Source of the DNA: Herbaspirillum sp. 3R11
GTDB taxonomy: Bacteria; Pseudomonadota; Gammaproteobacteria; Burkholderiales; Burkholderiaceae_D
Assembly: GCF_004563925.1 (NCBI RefSeq)
Contig: NZ_SPNJ01000003.1
Location: 434,001-498,000, forward strand
Reading direction: 5' to 3'
Length of the DNA: 64,000 nucleotides
The notes beneath the pieces were generated by a model. That model worked only from the letters and a program-made list of their open reading frames with translations, did not search any database and had not been told where the DNA came from. Position numbers and translations under genes: made by a program. Of the stretch, positions 1 to 8,038 are shown in pieces. The first letter of the stretch is position 1, and the number at the start of each line of letters is the position of its first letter.

Positions 1-27
1 TTTGGTTTCGGCGTAGGTATCTCTCAT
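1..27 (-). CDS. start of a TetR-like regulator (partial, runs off the left edge)
   Basis: Read on the minus strand from an ATG at 27, the nine visible codons give MRDTYAETK. This resembles the first residues of many TetR-family repressors, where an A-E-T-K/R motif precedes helix 1. The gene would diverge from the SDR/OYE operon, with a palindrome (49-65) between them, the usual layout for a repressor controlling an ene-reductase. Only 27 bases are visible and there is no clear ribosome binding site, so the call is tentative. Confidence 0.4.
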
Positions 28-48
28 GCGGACTATTTTACCGAAAAA

Positions 49-65
49 TTAGACCAGTCGTCTAA
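49..65. promoter_or_regulatory. palindromic operator candidate for the SDR/OYE operon
   Basis: TTAGAC-CAGTC-GTCTAA is a perfect 6-bp inverted repeat with a 5-bp spacer. It lies between the putative divergent TetR start (27) and the SDR start (195). Size and symmetry fit a TetR-dimer operator. The assignment is inferred from position. Confidence 0.5.
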
Positions 66-194
66 AGCCCTCCAAAACCATGGTTTCGGCCCATCTTCAA
101 AAATATCAAGAAGATGATTCAAGCGCCGGACACATTCTCGAAAACGTGCCCGAGGCAGACAATGCATTGTCTTCACTCACACAGGAAAACCATC

Positions 195-908
195 ATGTCT
201 GACACCACACTGCAACAACAGCAAGTCGTCGTCATCGGCGGCACCTCCGGCATCGGCCGCGCCGTCGCGCAAGAAGCGGCAGCGCGCGGCGCTATCGTTA
301 CCGTCATCGGCCGTTCGGCCAAGGCCAACGGAAATGCAGGCAACATCCGCGCTGCCGTGGCCGACGTCACCGATAGCACTGCACTCACGCAAGCATTCGC
401 CGCCATCGGCAAGATCGACCATCTGGTCCTGACCGCCGGTGCGCGCGTCGGCTCACCCAAGTTGACCGAACTCACCCGCGAGGAGCTGGAACTGGCCTTC
501 AACGTCAAGCTGTTCGGCTCGCTGTTCGCGATCCAGGCGGCGCTGCCGTATCTGTCGCCGAACGCCTCCATCACGCTGACCTCGGGCCTGCTGTCGCGCA
601 AGTTCGGTCCCGGCAGCCTGCTCAAGAGCGGCCTCAATGCGGCCGTCGATGCAACTGCAAAAAGTCTCGCCAGGGAACTCGCGCCGCGCCGCGTCAACGT
701 GGTCAGTCCGGGCGTGGTCGATACGGAATTGTGGGGCGAAGCCGGTGCAGAATCGCGCGTGGCCGCCATGGCGCGTATCGGCAAGGGCTTGCCGGTCGGC
801 CGCGTGGGGACACCGCAGGATATGGCGCAGGCTTATCTGTTTGCAATGGAAAACGGCTTCGTCAGCGGCGCCGTGATTGATGTCGAAGGTGGAGGACTGC
901 TGTCATGA
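195..908 (+). CDS. atypical SDR-family protein
   Basis: This 237-residue short-chain dehydrogenase/reductase-fold protein carries the nucleotide-binding motif GGTSGIG at residues 15-21 and ends in the usual DVEGG strand. The start at 195 follows an AGGAAA ribosome binding site; an upstream in-frame extension to 114 looks non-coding. The serine (about 130) and lysine (about 144) of the SDR triad are present, but the position where YxxxK needs tyrosine is glycine (about 140). The enzyme may therefore be non-catalytic or belong to a divergent subfamily. Its stop overlaps the next start by 4 bases, so it is translationally coupled to the ene-reductase. Substrate unknown. Confidence 0.85.
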   Translation: MSDTTLQQQQVVVIGGTSGIGRAVAQEAAARGAIVTVIGRSAKANGNAGNIRAAVADVTDSTALTQAFAAIGKIDHLVLTAGARVGSPKLTELTREELELAFNVKLFGSLFAIQAALPYLSPNASITLTSGLLSRKFGPGSLLKSGLNAAVDATAKSLARELAPRRVNVVSPGVVDTELWGEAGAESRVAAMARIGKGLPVGRVGTPQDMAQAYLFAMENGFVSGAVIDVEGGGLLS

Positions 909-2020
909 GCAACACCGCACCCCTGAAAGACTCGACCCTGTTCACGCCCCTGCAGCTGGGACCGGTCGCTTTGTCGAACCGCATCGTGATGGCGCCGATG
1001 ACGCGCGCCCGCTCCTCGCAGCCGGGTAATATTCCAAACCAGATGATGGCCGACTATTATGCGCAGCGCGCCGCAGCGGGCCTGATCGTGACCGAGGCGA
1101 CACAGATATCGAAACAGAGCCAGGGCTATTCCTTCACACCCGGCATCCATACACAGGAACAGATCGACGGCTGGAAGCTGGTCACCAATGCCGTGCACAA
1201 AGCCGGCGGACGCATCTTCGTGCAGCTGTGGCATGTCGGCCGGGTATCGCATCCGGTGTTCCATGACGGCGCTGCGCCGGTGGCGCCATCGGCAATCCAG
1301 CCGCGCGGCACGCAAGTATGGATCGTGGGTGACGATGGCGTCGGCCGCATGGTCGACACGCCGATGCCGCGCGCACTGACGGTGGAAGAAATCGGCGTCA
1401 TCGTCGGCGACTTCCGCCAGGCTGCAGCCAATGCGATGGCGGCCGGTTTTGACGGCATCGAACTGCATGGCGGCAACGGCTACCTGATCGATCAGTTCCT
1501 GCGCACCGTGTCCAATCATCGCACTGATCAGTACGGCGGCAGCGTCGACAACCGCGTGCGCTTCCTGCGCGAAGTCGTCGCGGCGGTATCGGAAGAAATC
1601 GGCGCGCATCGCGTCGGCGTACGTCTCGCCCCGTACATCACGTTCAAGGACATGGCCGATCCGGCAATCGTCGATACGATTTTGCATGCGGCCGCCGAAC
1701 TGGAAAAGCAGAACGTCGCCTACATCCACTTGTCGGAAGCCGACTGGGACGATGCGCCGACGATACCGGAAGATTTCCGCCATCAGCTGCGCGCCGCGTA
1801 CTCGGGCCGCATCATCGTGGCCGGACGCTACGACAAGGATCGCGCCGGGAAAATTTTGAGCGATGGACTGGCCGACCTGGTGGCCTTCGGCCGTCCGTTT
1901 GTCGCCAATCCGGATTTGCCGAAGCGCTTGCAAGAGAATCTGGCGCTGGCCGATCTCGACGGCGCCAGCCTGTTCGGCGGTGATCGACGCGGCTATACGG
2001 ACTATGCGCCGGCGGCTTAG
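905..2020 (+). CDS. Old Yellow Enzyme-type alkene reductase
   Basis: This 371-residue FMN-dependent ene-reductase of the NemA/OYE family reduces activated C=C bonds or nitro groups with NAD(P)H. Visible features are the flavin-site threonine in MAPMTRARS (T33), LWHVGRVSHP, and the substrate-binding pair in ELHGGNGYLIDQF (H188, N191) with Y193 as probable proton donor. The more common form of that motif is HGAN; here it is HGGN. Length is typical. It starts within the last codons of the SDR gene (ATGA overlap), giving a two-gene operon probably induced by electrophiles through the upstream TetR. The true substrate cannot be read from sequence. Confidence 0.93.
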   Translation: MSNTAPLKDSTLFTPLQLGPVALSNRIVMAPMTRARSSQPGNIPNQMMADYYAQRAAAGLIVTEATQISKQSQGYSFTPGIHTQEQIDGWKLVTNAVHKAGGRIFVQLWHVGRVSHPVFHDGAAPVAPSAIQPRGTQVWIVGDDGVGRMVDTPMPRALTVEEIGVIVGDFRQAAANAMAAGFDGIELHGGNGYLIDQFLRTVSNHRTDQYGGSVDNRVRFLREVVAAVSEEIGAHRVGVRLAPYITFKDMADPAIVDTILHAAAELEKQNVAYIHLSEADWDDAPTIPEDFRHQLRAAYSGRIIVAGRYDKDRAGKILSDGLADLVAFGRPFVANPDLPKRLQENLALADLDGASLFGGDRRGYTDYAPAA

Positions 2021-2028
2021 GGCGTGAT

Positions 2029-2952
2029 TCAGAGTTCCAGGCCGAGCTCGTCCAGTTCGGCCGCCTGCGTGGCAAACCGCTCCTGCAGGAAATCCAGCAG
2101 CAGCTTGACGCGCGGCGGCTGGTGCTGGTTGCGGTGATACAGCGCGTGCAGCGGCGCCGGCGCCGACAGCTTGTCGCGCAACACGATGCGCAGGCGATCT
2201 GCCCGCACGTCGGCAAGGATGTCGAGCGCCGACTTGTACGCGTAGCCGCGCCCCTGCACCGCCCACTTGCGCAGGATTTCGCCGTCATTGGTCTCGTGAT
2301 AGTGATCGAGCTGGATGGACTCGACGCGCTTGCCGCTCTGGAACTGCCACAGGTTCATCGGTCCGGCCGCGGTCGTCAGCACCAGCGCCGGTCGTTGCGC
2401 GAGTTGCGACAATTCCTTCAATGAACCGAAATGATCGTCGCAAGCAGGCGCTACGCAGATCACGCGGCGGTTCGGCGCCAGCGTGCGCGCCACCATGCTG
2501 CTGTCGGCCAGCTTGCCGTAGCGGATGGCGACATCGATGTCGTCGAGCACCAGGTTGGCGTGCGAATCAGTCAGCGACAGCACGAAGCGGACGTCGGGAT
2601 ACTGTTGTGAAAATTCCAGCAGGTAGTCTTGCAGCAGGTTGCGGCCAAGGTCCGATGGCGCCGAGATGCGCACCGTGCCTTGTACCAGCTTTTTTCCCGC
2701 CTGCAGCTGATGCTCGGCTTCGGTAATGGCGTCGATGGCTTGCTGGCAGTAATACTGGTACAGCCGCCCTTCTTCCGTCAGTCGCAACTGGCGCGTGGTG
2801 CGCTCGAATAGCTTGACGCCGAGCGACTGCTCCAACCTTTGCATGGCGGCGCTGGACGCCGCCGGCGACAGTCCCACCTTGCGCCCGGCGGCGGAAAAGC
2901 TGCCGGCGGAAGCGGCGCTCAAAAACAGACGCATGTCGCTCAGACGATCCAT
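2029..2952 (-). CDS. LysR-family transcriptional regulator
   Basis: This 307-residue LysR-type regulator has an N-terminal winged helix-turn-helix (about residues 1-60; AGSFSAAGRKVGLSPAA, then LGVKLFERTTR) followed by a periplasmic-binding-like effector domain. It is convergent with the ene-reductase gene, 8 bases away, and starts 39 bases from the end of the MFS gene on the same strand. It could control either neighbour or itself. No strong ribosome binding site precedes the ATG at 2952, but the N-terminus MDRLSDMRLF is typical of the family. Confidence 0.9.
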   Translation of the reverse strand: MDRLSDMRLFLSAASAGSFSAAGRKVGLSPAASSAAMQRLEQSLGVKLFERTTRQLRLTEEGRLYQYYCQQAIDAITEAEHQLQAGKKLVQGTVRISAPSDLGRNLLQDYLLEFSQQYPDVRFVLSLTDSHANLVLDDIDVAIRYGKLADSSMVARTLAPNRRVICVAPACDDHFGSLKELSQLAQRPALVLTTAAGPMNLWQFQSGKRVESIQLDHYHETNDGEILRKWAVQGRGYAYKSALDILADVRADRLRIVLRDKLSAPAPLHALYHRNQHQPPRVKLLLDFLQERFATQAAELDELGLEL

Positions 2953-2991
2953 GGCGCAAGAAAGTAGTGGCTGAAGCCGCCGATTATTACA

Positions 2992-4257
2992 TCAACCCGG
3001 GCGATTCCGATGCAACGGCTTCAGGAAAATCGGCCAAGCGATCAAGGCGCCGGCGGCGCCCGCCAGCCACACCGCCGACCACGATTGCCACGCCAGCAAG
3101 GCAGGCACCGCCTGCGCCGCCAGGAAGAACACCAGGAACACGCAGGTATTGCCCAGCCCCAGCGCGGTACCGACCTGATGCTGCCCGGCCAGCGTCGCCA
3201 GCTCGGTGTAGGCCACGCCATGCCAGGCTGATGCGCACACACCACCCGCTACCAACAGCAGCGCGATCGCCGCCAGCACCCACTGCGGCCACACGGCAGG
3301 CGCCAGTGCGGCCGCCGTACCGAGTGCGATATACAACGCCACGCTGAGCGCGCTGCAGGCGCGCAGGTATTGACGGCGATTGCCGTGGCGGTCAGTCCAG
3401 CGTCCGCTCCACACGCGCATCACCGCCGCGCCGATCTGGATCGCCGCCATGGTCGCGCTGATCAGCCCCAATCCCGCGTGACCGACGTCGTGCAAGAAGA
3501 TGGTGGCGAAGGTCAGCACCGACACTTGCGGAAAACACAGGATGCCGATCGCCATCGCCACGCGCCAGACTTCGATGTTGCGCAGCGCGCTACGGTCCGG
3601 CGATGCGGCAGTCGAGGATGACGGCGCCGCCGGCGGCTCATGCAGCCACAGCCAGGCCATCGCCGCACTGAGCAGGCAGAACAGTGCCAGCAAGCCGTAC
3701 ACCGGGGCGAAGCCGTGCGCCGCAGCCAGCGACGGCAACACCAGCGCACCGACGCCGCCGCCGACCGGCACGGCGGTCTGGCGAATACTCATCGCCAGAC
3801 CGCGTTCGCCTTCGCGGAACCAGCCCATCACCGCGCGGCCGCTGGAACCGTTGACGCTGCCGCCGAGCAGGCCGACCGTCAGCAAGCCCAGCGCCAGCAG
3901 CCACAACGGAGGAATGCCGGCGCCGCCGGGCGCAACGCAGGCGGCCATCACCGCCAGCGCCAGCGCGGTCGAAATCAATCCGCACAACAGCACGCGCCGG
4001 TCGCCCCAGCGGTCGGTGAGCACGCCCCACGGCAATTCGCTCACGGCCACGCCCAAGCCGAGCGAACCCAGCGCCAGCCCGAGCTGGGTATTATCGAGCC
4101 GGTAATCGGCGCGCATGAAAATCGCCGTCACCGGAATGCCGGCAAAGGCCGCCGAAAAACTGGCGTTGGCGAGTACGCCGATGCCGAGGATTTTCCAGCG
4201 ATGGCTGTCCTTGCGCTGGACGGGCGCGCATGCGTCCGGTTGTGTTGCTGGGTTCAT
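2992..4257 (-). CDS. MFS transporter
   Basis: This 421-residue major facilitator superfamily permease has 12 predicted membrane helices in two halves. The conserved loop 2-3 motif is visible as GVLTDRWGDRRVLL. The N-terminal cytoplasmic stretch is polar (about 25 residues) before the first helix. It is divergent from the GlxA-type regulator at 4377, with an 11-bp inverted repeat between them, which suggests that regulator controls it. Substrate not identifiable. Confidence 0.88.
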   Translation of the reverse strand: MNPATQPDACAPVQRKDSHRWKILGIGVLANASFSAAFAGIPVTAIFMRADYRLDNTQLGLALGSLGLGVAVSELPWGVLTDRWGDRRVLLCGLISTALALAVMAACVAPGGAGIPPLWLLALGLLTVGLLGGSVNGSSGRAVMGWFREGERGLAMSIRQTAVPVGGGVGALVLPSLAAAHGFAPVYGLLALFCLLSAAMAWLWLHEPPAAPSSSTAASPDRSALRNIEVWRVAMAIGILCFPQVSVLTFATIFLHDVGHAGLGLISATMAAIQIGAAVMRVWSGRWTDRHGNRRQYLRACSALSVALYIALGTAAALAPAVWPQWVLAAIALLLVAGGVCASAWHGVAYTELATLAGQHQVGTALGLGNTCVFLVFFLAAQAVPALLAWQSWSAVWLAGAAGALIAWPIFLKPLHRNRPG

Positions 4258-4312
4258 GAAGCGACTCCGAGGTGATTTGGGAATTTGACAGCCTCAGTGT
4301 GCCGTGCCACCA

Positions 4313-4368
4313 TGCGTCCAAAATGACATAAAAACCTCCTTTTCGGACAACCTGCTTTTTTGGACGCA
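4313..4368. promoter_or_regulatory. inverted repeat between the MFS and GlxA-type genes
   Basis: TGCGTCCAAAA (4313-4323) and TTTTGGACGCA (4358-4368) are perfect inverted repeats 34 bases apart, located between the divergent starts at 4257 and 4377. They could be paired AraC-type binding sites or a stem-loop in the leader of either transcript. The right arm ends only 8 bases before the regulator's ATG. Confidence 0.5.
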
Positions 4369-4376
4369 CCTCGCTC

Positions 4377-5348
4377 ATGCGCAAAATCGGATTCCTGCTG
4401 TTCCTCGATTGCAGCCTGCTCGACTTCACCGGTCCGCTGACCGCCTTCGACGTCGCCAACCGTCTCCTTGAGGGCGACGGCAAAAGCAGACCATACCAAT
4501 TGCGCGTCATGTCGGAGCAAGGCGGCATGCTGGAAAGCGCGTCCGGCACGGCGGTTGTCACGCATCCGCTGGATCGCACCGCGTTCGACACACTGATCGT
4601 GGCCGGCGGCGCCGGACCGCGCGAGGGCGTACTGTCGGAGACTTTGCTGGAATACACGCGCCATGCAGCAGGCAAGGCGCGCCGCGTAGCCAGCGTCTGC
4701 ACCGGCGCCTTCGTACTGGCGGCGGCCGGCCTGCTGGAAGGCAAACGCGCCACCACGCACTGGCGCATGGCCGCGCGCTTGCAACGCATGCATCCATCGG
4801 TGCAGGTCGACAGCGACAAGATCTTCATCAAGGATGGCGACGTCTGGACCTCCGCCGGCATCTCGGCCGGCATCGACCTGGCATTGGCGCTGATCGAGGA
4901 AGATCTTGGTGTCGAGTTGGCGCGTGCGGTGGCAAGGGAACTGGTGGTTTACCACCGTCGTCCGGGCGGCCAGTCGCAGTTTTCCAACCTACTGGAAATG
5001 GACCCACCTTCGGGAAGAATCCGCGAGACCCTGAGCTATGCGCGCAACCATTTGCATGAGTCGCTCACGGCGGAACGCCTGGCCGAAATAGCCTGCCTGA
5101 GCCGCCGCCAGTTCGACCGCGCCTTCAGCGCCGAGACCGGCCAGACCCCCGCCAAGGCGATCGAAAAACTGCGCGCCGAAGCCGCACGTCCAAGAGTCGA
5201 AGCAGGAGAAGAGTCACTGGAAAGCATCGCGAGAGCAGTAGGCTTCGACGACCCGGAACGCATGCGCCGGGCGTTCCTGCGCGTGTTCGGCTATCCGCCG
5301 CAGGCGATCAGGCGTGCGCAGCGAAGGCAGGAAGCTTTGTATCTTTGA
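4377..5348 (+). CDS. GlxA-family regulator (DJ-1/PfpI domain plus AraC HTH)
   Basis: This 323-residue regulator joins an N-terminal DJ-1/PfpI-like domain (about residues 3-185) to a C-terminal AraC/XylS DNA-binding domain (about 215-315, ending in FGYPPQAIRR). The DJ-1 part keeps the cysteine elbow ASVCTGAF (C108) and GGAGPREG. Known members (GlxA, CdhR, ArgR type) respond to amines or amino-acid derivatives; the ligand here is unknown. Gene order suggests control of the divergent MFS transporter. No good Shine-Dalgarno sequence precedes the ATG. Confidence 0.9.
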   Translation: MRKIGFLLFLDCSLLDFTGPLTAFDVANRLLEGDGKSRPYQLRVMSEQGGMLESASGTAVVTHPLDRTAFDTLIVAGGAGPREGVLSETLLEYTRHAAGKARRVASVCTGAFVLAAAGLLEGKRATTHWRMAARLQRMHPSVQVDSDKIFIKDGDVWTSAGISAGIDLALALIEEDLGVELARAVARELVVYHRRPGGQSQFSNLLEMDPPSGRIRETLSYARNHLHESLTAERLAEIACLSRRQFDRAFSAETGQTPAKAIEKLRAEAARPRVEAGEESLESIARAVGFDDPERMRRAFLRVFGYPPQAIRRAQRRQEALYL

Positions 5349-5455
5349 AGTGGAAGAAACGCTGAAAAACTAAAGAACCAGAATTACGAAGCCGAAGGCG
5401 AGCCACCCAAGGCAATGCGAAGCGAGCCGAAAAAGAATTCCGCTTATGAGTCGCC

Positions 5456-5550
5456 GTTGATGACGCGCACAAATCGGAAAAAGAAGGGAAACTTGTCTGA
5501 GCGCAGCGAGTTTGTTTCCCTTCCCGATTTGTGCGTGGCATCAACGGGAA
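5456..5550. repeat. long imperfect inverted repeat, extragenic element
   Basis: The left arm begins GTTGATGACGCGCACAAATC and the right arm, read on the minus strand, begins GTTGATGCCACGCACAAATC. Both run on to GGGAAAC, with a few extra bases in the left arm. The loop holds the GAGCGCAGCGAG motif. This looks like a folded extragenic repeat of the kind found many times in Burkholderiales genomes. It lies between the ends of two convergent genes. Confidence 0.65.
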
Positions 5551-5594
5551 CCTCGCGCAGCGAGGCGGCGAATCGCGGTCGCCTTTCTTTGCTT

Positions 5595-5620
5595 ACTTTC
5601 TTTGGCGAAGCAAAGAAAGT
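5595..5620. repeat. perfect stem-loop repeat
   Basis: ACTTTCTTTG-GCGAAG-CAAAGAAAGT forms a 10-bp perfect stem with a 6-base loop and is followed by a GC-rich stretch (gcggctgccgggccgccc). It lacks a T-run directly after the stem, so it is better seen as part of a repeat family than a classical terminator, although it could end transcription of either convergent neighbour. Confidence 0.6.
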
Positions 5621-5714
5621 GAGCGGCTGCCGGGCCGCCCCCGGCAACCACGGTCGTCCGAAGAAAAAACAGTATCAGTTACGAAGATCAGTTACAAAGA
5701 AAACGGCCGAACAC

Positions 5715-6848
5715 TCAAGCCCGAACCAACCTCAACCGAGTAATCTCCGAAGGTGCCAACAACCGCTTAGGCGGCCCCCAATATCCCGTACCGCGACTGG
5801 TATAAACCCACAAATTCCGCAACCGATTCAACCCAGCCACATAAGGCTGCTGCAACGGCACAAAGAAATTCCACGGAAAGAACTGCCCCCCGTGCGTATG
5901 CCCCGACAACTGCAAATCAAACCCCGCATCCGCCGCCGCAGCAGCCGACCGCGGCTGATGCGCCAGCAACACCTTCGCCGCACTCACCGGCGCATTGCGA
6001 ATTGCTGCATGCGGATCGCTGCGCTGGCTCTCATCGAAATGATGCGCGGTGAAATCGGTCACCCCCGCCAGCACCAGCGGTGAGCCGCCATGATCGAGCA
6101 CCACGTGTTCGTTCAACAGCACGGTCAAACCAAGCCGGCGCACTTCCGCAATCCAGGCCGGCGCGTTGGAATAATACTCATGGTTGCCGGTGACGAAATA
6201 AGCGCCGTGACGTGCACGCAATTGCGCCAGCGGCGCGGTGTGTTCGGAAAGCTGCTGCACACTGCCGTCGACCAGGTCGCCGGTGATCGCCACCAGGTCC
6301 GCCTTGAGCTCGTTGACCTTGTCGACGATGGCGCGCAGGTAGCGCTTCTTGATGGTGGGACCGACATGGATGTCGCTGATCTGCACGATGGTGAAACCCT
6401 GCAAGGCCTGCGGCAGGTCGGCGATCGGCACATCGACGTTGACCACTTCGGCCAGCCGGCGTGCGTTCATGTAGCCCACCACGGTCAGAAGCAAGGCGCA
6501 ACCGATCACGGCGCGCGCCGAGCTTTCGATAATCTCGGGCGTGACGACATGCAGCAGCGACAACACCAGCAAGACCAGCTCGCGCACGATGGTCAGCAGC
6601 AACAGGGAGGAGAACAGGCCCATGACCAGCATGCCGACCCAGGCCAGCCGGTCCGACAGCGGCTGCTGCTTGATCCCGCGCGCCAGCAAGCCGGCCGGGA
6701 TCAAGATGAATGACAGCACCAGCAACAGCGCGCCGACGCCCTGCCAGGCAGCATCAATGCCGAGCGCCGGCAACAGGCGCCAACCGATCAAGGCATGCAG
6801 CGCGCCCATGACCGAGAGGACGAATACGATGGTGAAACGTGACGGCAT
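5715..6848 (-). CDS. membrane-anchored metallophosphoesterase
   Basis: This protein of about 377 residues has an N-terminal half of roughly four hydrophobic helices (to about residue 130) followed by a calcineurin-like phosphoesterase domain. Metal-binding motifs are in order: QISDIHVG, ITGDLVDG, GNHEYY, LAHQP and SGHTHGGQFFPW. It resembles the YaeI/YkuE group, which acts on lipid or nucleotide phosphoesters at the membrane. The ATG at 6848 is preferred over an upstream TTG because GAGG precedes it. It stands alone, convergent with the GlxA-type gene. Substrate unknown. Confidence 0.88.
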   Translation of the reverse strand: MPSRFTIVFVLSVMGALHALIGWRLLPALGIDAAWQGVGALLLVLSFILIPAGLLARGIKQQPLSDRLAWVGMLVMGLFSSLLLLTIVRELVLLVLSLLHVVTPEIIESSARAVIGCALLLTVVGYMNARRLAEVVNVDVPIADLPQALQGFTIVQISDIHVGPTIKKRYLRAIVDKVNELKADLVAITGDLVDGSVQQLSEHTAPLAQLRARHGAYFVTGNHEYYSNAPAWIAEVRRLGLTVLLNEHVVLDHGGSPLVLAGVTDFTAHHFDESQRSDPHAAIRNAPVSAAKVLLAHQPRSAAAAADAGFDLQLSGHTHGGQFFPWNFFVPLQQPYVAGLNRLRNLWVYTSRGTGYWGPPKRLLAPSEITRLRLVRA

Positions 6849-7096
6849 GGGGCCTCGCAAAGGGAGATGTATTGGCGTGCATGTTGGTATGCATGCGGTG
6901 TTTTCAATGGCGGTTTTTACGTAGCTGACGGCAGGCTGAATGACTGCAACTCAGTTGTCGGCATGAATGCTGACCGGATTGTCATCGTTTTGTCGCGCAA
7001 TGCAAAGCAGTAAAAAATATTTTCACCGGCGCACAATATTCCGCTCGCCCGTACGTCTTCACCTGCATGTCTGCATTGTTGCGAACAGGGGAAGTC

Positions 7097-8038
7097 ATGA
7101 ACAAGTCAAAGATTCCATCAGCTACATCCATTGCACCGGTACGCCGTGTCGCCGTGGCCGGCGCCAACAGTCCCACCGGCCGCTTGTTGCTGTTGCTGCT
7201 GCGCGATGCCGACGTCCACGTCACCGCCTTGGTGCGCGAACCGGTGCGGCTGACGGCCGATGAAACCGTGGCTCACTGGACCCACAGCGAACGCAGCTTT
7301 GAGGTCATCGCCGAGGCGGACGCGGTGGTGTTGCTGACCGGCGCCGGGCTCCATGCCGACGACTGGCCCGCCTATCAGCAGGGCACGGTGGACACCGCTG
7401 AGCGCATCGCCGCAGCGGTCGGCACGCGCGACACGCGCGTGGTGTATTTTTCCCACGTCGATGCCGATGCCGAAGCAGACAACTGGCATCTGAAAGCCAA
7501 GGGCTTGGCCGAACGCGTGCTGGCGCGGCTGCACAACAGCGTGATCTTTCGCATCGGTCCGGTGGTGCGCGGCAGTCCGCATCCCTTGCCGTTCGAGTTG
7601 TCGTTGCAGCAACGCGTGCCGGGCGAGACGGTCTTGCTGGCCGGCGACGGCGAACAGCGTTGCCGCCCGATCAACCTGGGCGACGTCGCTACCATCGCCG
7701 AAGCCGCCGCGCTGGGCGAAGGCGATGCAGGGATTTATGAATTGGGCGGTCCGGAAGAATACAGCCTGGCCGAGCTGGCGCAGCTGGTCAATGGTCGCCA
7801 GGTGCCGCTGCGCTGTGTACGTGCTGAACAGTTTTCAGCGCAGCGCGGGGCGTCGGCCACCATGGTCGATCTGATGACCCGCGACTGTCTGCCGCATGCA
7901 ATTGAAACAACCGCTGCACGTTTCGGCGTGCAATTGACGCCCTTGTCGCTGGCATGGCCGCTGGATGATCCCGACAGCTTCGATGAAGATCCGGCAATCA
8001 CGCCGGCTTCCATTTTCAGCTTCGCTCAGAACCTGTAA
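7097..8038 (+). CDS. NAD(P)-binding, NmrA-like/SDR-a protein
   Basis: This 313-residue protein has an N-terminal Rossmann motif of the extended/atypical SDR type (VAVAGANSPTGRLLL, about residues 16-30) and a later segment resembling NAD(P)H-binding nucleoside-diphosphate-sugar epimerase-like proteins (DVATIAEAAALGEG, YELGGPEEYSLAEL). The start at 7097 follows an AGGGGAAG ribosome binding site, so an in-frame extension to 7067 is rejected. Its 3' end overlaps the convergent amidohydrolase gene by 13 bases. Function could range from quinone reductase to redox-sensing regulator; no substrate can be named. Confidence 0.75.
   Translation: MNKSKIPSATSIAPVRRVAVAGANSPTGRLLLLLLRDADVHVTALVREPVRLTADETVAHWTHSERSFEVIAEADAVVLLTGAGLHADDWPAYQQGTVDTAERIAAAVGTRDTRVVYFSHVDADAEADNWHLKAKGLAERVLARLHNSVIFRIGPVVRGSPHPLPFELSLQQRVPGETVLLAGDGEQRCRPINLGDVATIAEAAALGEGDAGIYELGGPEEYSLAELAQLVNGRQVPLRCVRAEQFSAQRGASATMVDLMTRDCLPHAIETTAARFGVQLTPLSLAWPLDDPDSFDEDPAITPASIFSFAQNL

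Larger units (their letters stand above)
5349..5714. other. 366-bp gene-free stretch with two repeat hairpins
   Basis: I see no credible gene here; open frames in this stretch are low-complexity and overlap the repeats. It holds an imperfect long inverted repeat (5456-5550) and a perfect short hairpin (5595-5620), annotated separately. The tail of the metallophosphoesterase gene begins at 5715. Confidence 0.7.

Noticed and set aside
2421..2726. Open frame of about 100 codons on the + strand inside the LysR gene
   Set aside because: It lies antisense to a gene with clear LysR motifs, is very rich in Arg/Ala/Cys as expected for a shadow frame, and has no ribosome binding site.
5415..6083. + strand open frame across the repeat hairpins
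   Set aside because: It translates repeat DNA and the antisense of the metallophosphoesterase; no domain or ribosome binding site.
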